A DNA stretch of 7,536 nt from Odoribacter sp036657595. GTDB lineage: Bacteria > Bacteroidota > Bacteroidia > Bacteroidales > Marinifilaceae. Positions 7,393 to 7,536 of the stretch are shown piece by piece. A program made the position numbers and the translations under genes. A model generated the notes under the pieces. The model was given only the letters and a program-made list of their open reading frames with translations. It was not told the DNA's origin and made no database searches. The stretch spans positions 1 to 7,536 of the forward strand of contig JAVXFZ010000106.1 of the NCBI GenBank assembly GCA_036657595.1. Reading direction: 5' to 3'. Numbering within the stretch: the stretch's first letter is position 1; every line of letters starts with the position of its first letter.

Positions 7393-7465
7393 TGGTAGCA
7401 CCTGGAATCGAACCAGGGACACAAGGATTTTCAGTCCTTTGCTCTACCGACTGAGCTATGCCACC
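7393..7465 (-). tRNA. tRNA-Phe (anticodon GAA)
   Basis: A complete cloverleaf of 73 nt can be folded by eye. The acceptor GGTGGCA pairs with TGCTACC (one G-U pair) with discriminator A; the D stem is GCTC/GAGC; the anticodon stem AAGGA/TCCTT carries loop CTGAAAA with anticodon GAA at 7432-7430; the T arm is CCTGG/CCAGG with loop TTCGATT. The 3' CCA is not encoded: the bases after the acceptor stem read A-C-C-T (discriminator A, then CCT), so CCA must be added or repaired enzymatically. It is flanked by its own promoter and terminator, so it is a single-gene unit as far as the window shows. Confidence 0.98.
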
Positions 7466-7483
7466 CTTTTCTGTTTACGCTCA

Positions 7484-7513
7484 CAAAGGTATAGGTTTTA
7501 TTTAAATCTGCAA
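7484..7513 (-). promoter_or_regulatory. Bacteroidetes-type promoter of tRNA-Phe
   Basis: On the minus strand a TTG (7513-7511) is followed after exactly 19 bp by TACCTTTG (7491-7484), matching the primary sigma factor consensus of Bacteroidetes (TTG at -33, TAnnTTTG at -7). Transcription should start about ten bases before the mature tRNA 5' end at 7465, as expected for a stable RNA gene. Confidence 0.85.
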
Positions 7514-7536
7514 CCTTTTCTGCTTATTTTATTTTA

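Noticed and set aside
1..7536. CRISPR array, insertion sequence or transposase
   Set aside because: No regularly spaced repeats, terminal inverted repeats or transposase motifs were found. The only long repetition is the diverged lipoprotein gene pair.

Overview
This window looks like chromosomal DNA of a Bacteroidales bacterium (a Bacteroides or Parabacteroides-like gut anaerobe). Two observations support this. First, the tRNA gene has a near-perfect Bacteroidetes promoter (TTG, 19 bp, TAnnTTTG), and start codons are preceded by A-rich leaders rather than strong Shine-Dalgarno sequences. Second, several products belong to lipoprotein families that I know mainly from this order. The genus cannot be fixed from this sequence.

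Every supported gene is on the minus strand, so the layout reads right to left. A tRNA-Phe(GAA) gene (7465-7393) has its own promoter (7484-7513) and an intrinsic terminator (7348-7379). After about 200 bp of non-coding DNA with a plausible -7 promoter element, a run of five co-directional genes begins: (1) a 627-aa multi-spanning O-antigen ligase/polymerase-type protein with a C-terminal TPR tail; (2) a 178-aa thioredoxin-like lipoprotein with a CTEC motif, coupled to gene 1 by an ATGA overlap; (3) a 297-aa type I signal peptidase, 18 bp downstream; (4) and (5) two tandem paralogous lipoproteins of about 615 aa, each with a transglutaminase-like core and a C-terminal discoidin-like (F5/8C-like) domain. 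Gaps are -4, 18, 65 and 34 bp, so the five genes are probably one operon. It may continue past the left edge, because gene 5 stops only 17 bp from it.

All five products are predicted to act at or beyond the inner membrane: glycan transfer, thiol redox, signal-peptide cleavage and two lipid-anchored binding proteins. The substrate that would unite them is not encoded here. A coherent but unproven reading is an envelope pathway that processes, redox-controls and perhaps glycosylates an exported protein or peptide, with a signal peptidase of its own. The most specific observation is that the two tandem transglutaminase-like paralogs differ at the catalytic positions: gene 5 keeps the expected Cys and His, whereas gene 4 has Gly and Thr. 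I see no mobile element, CRISPR array, rRNA or broken gene.
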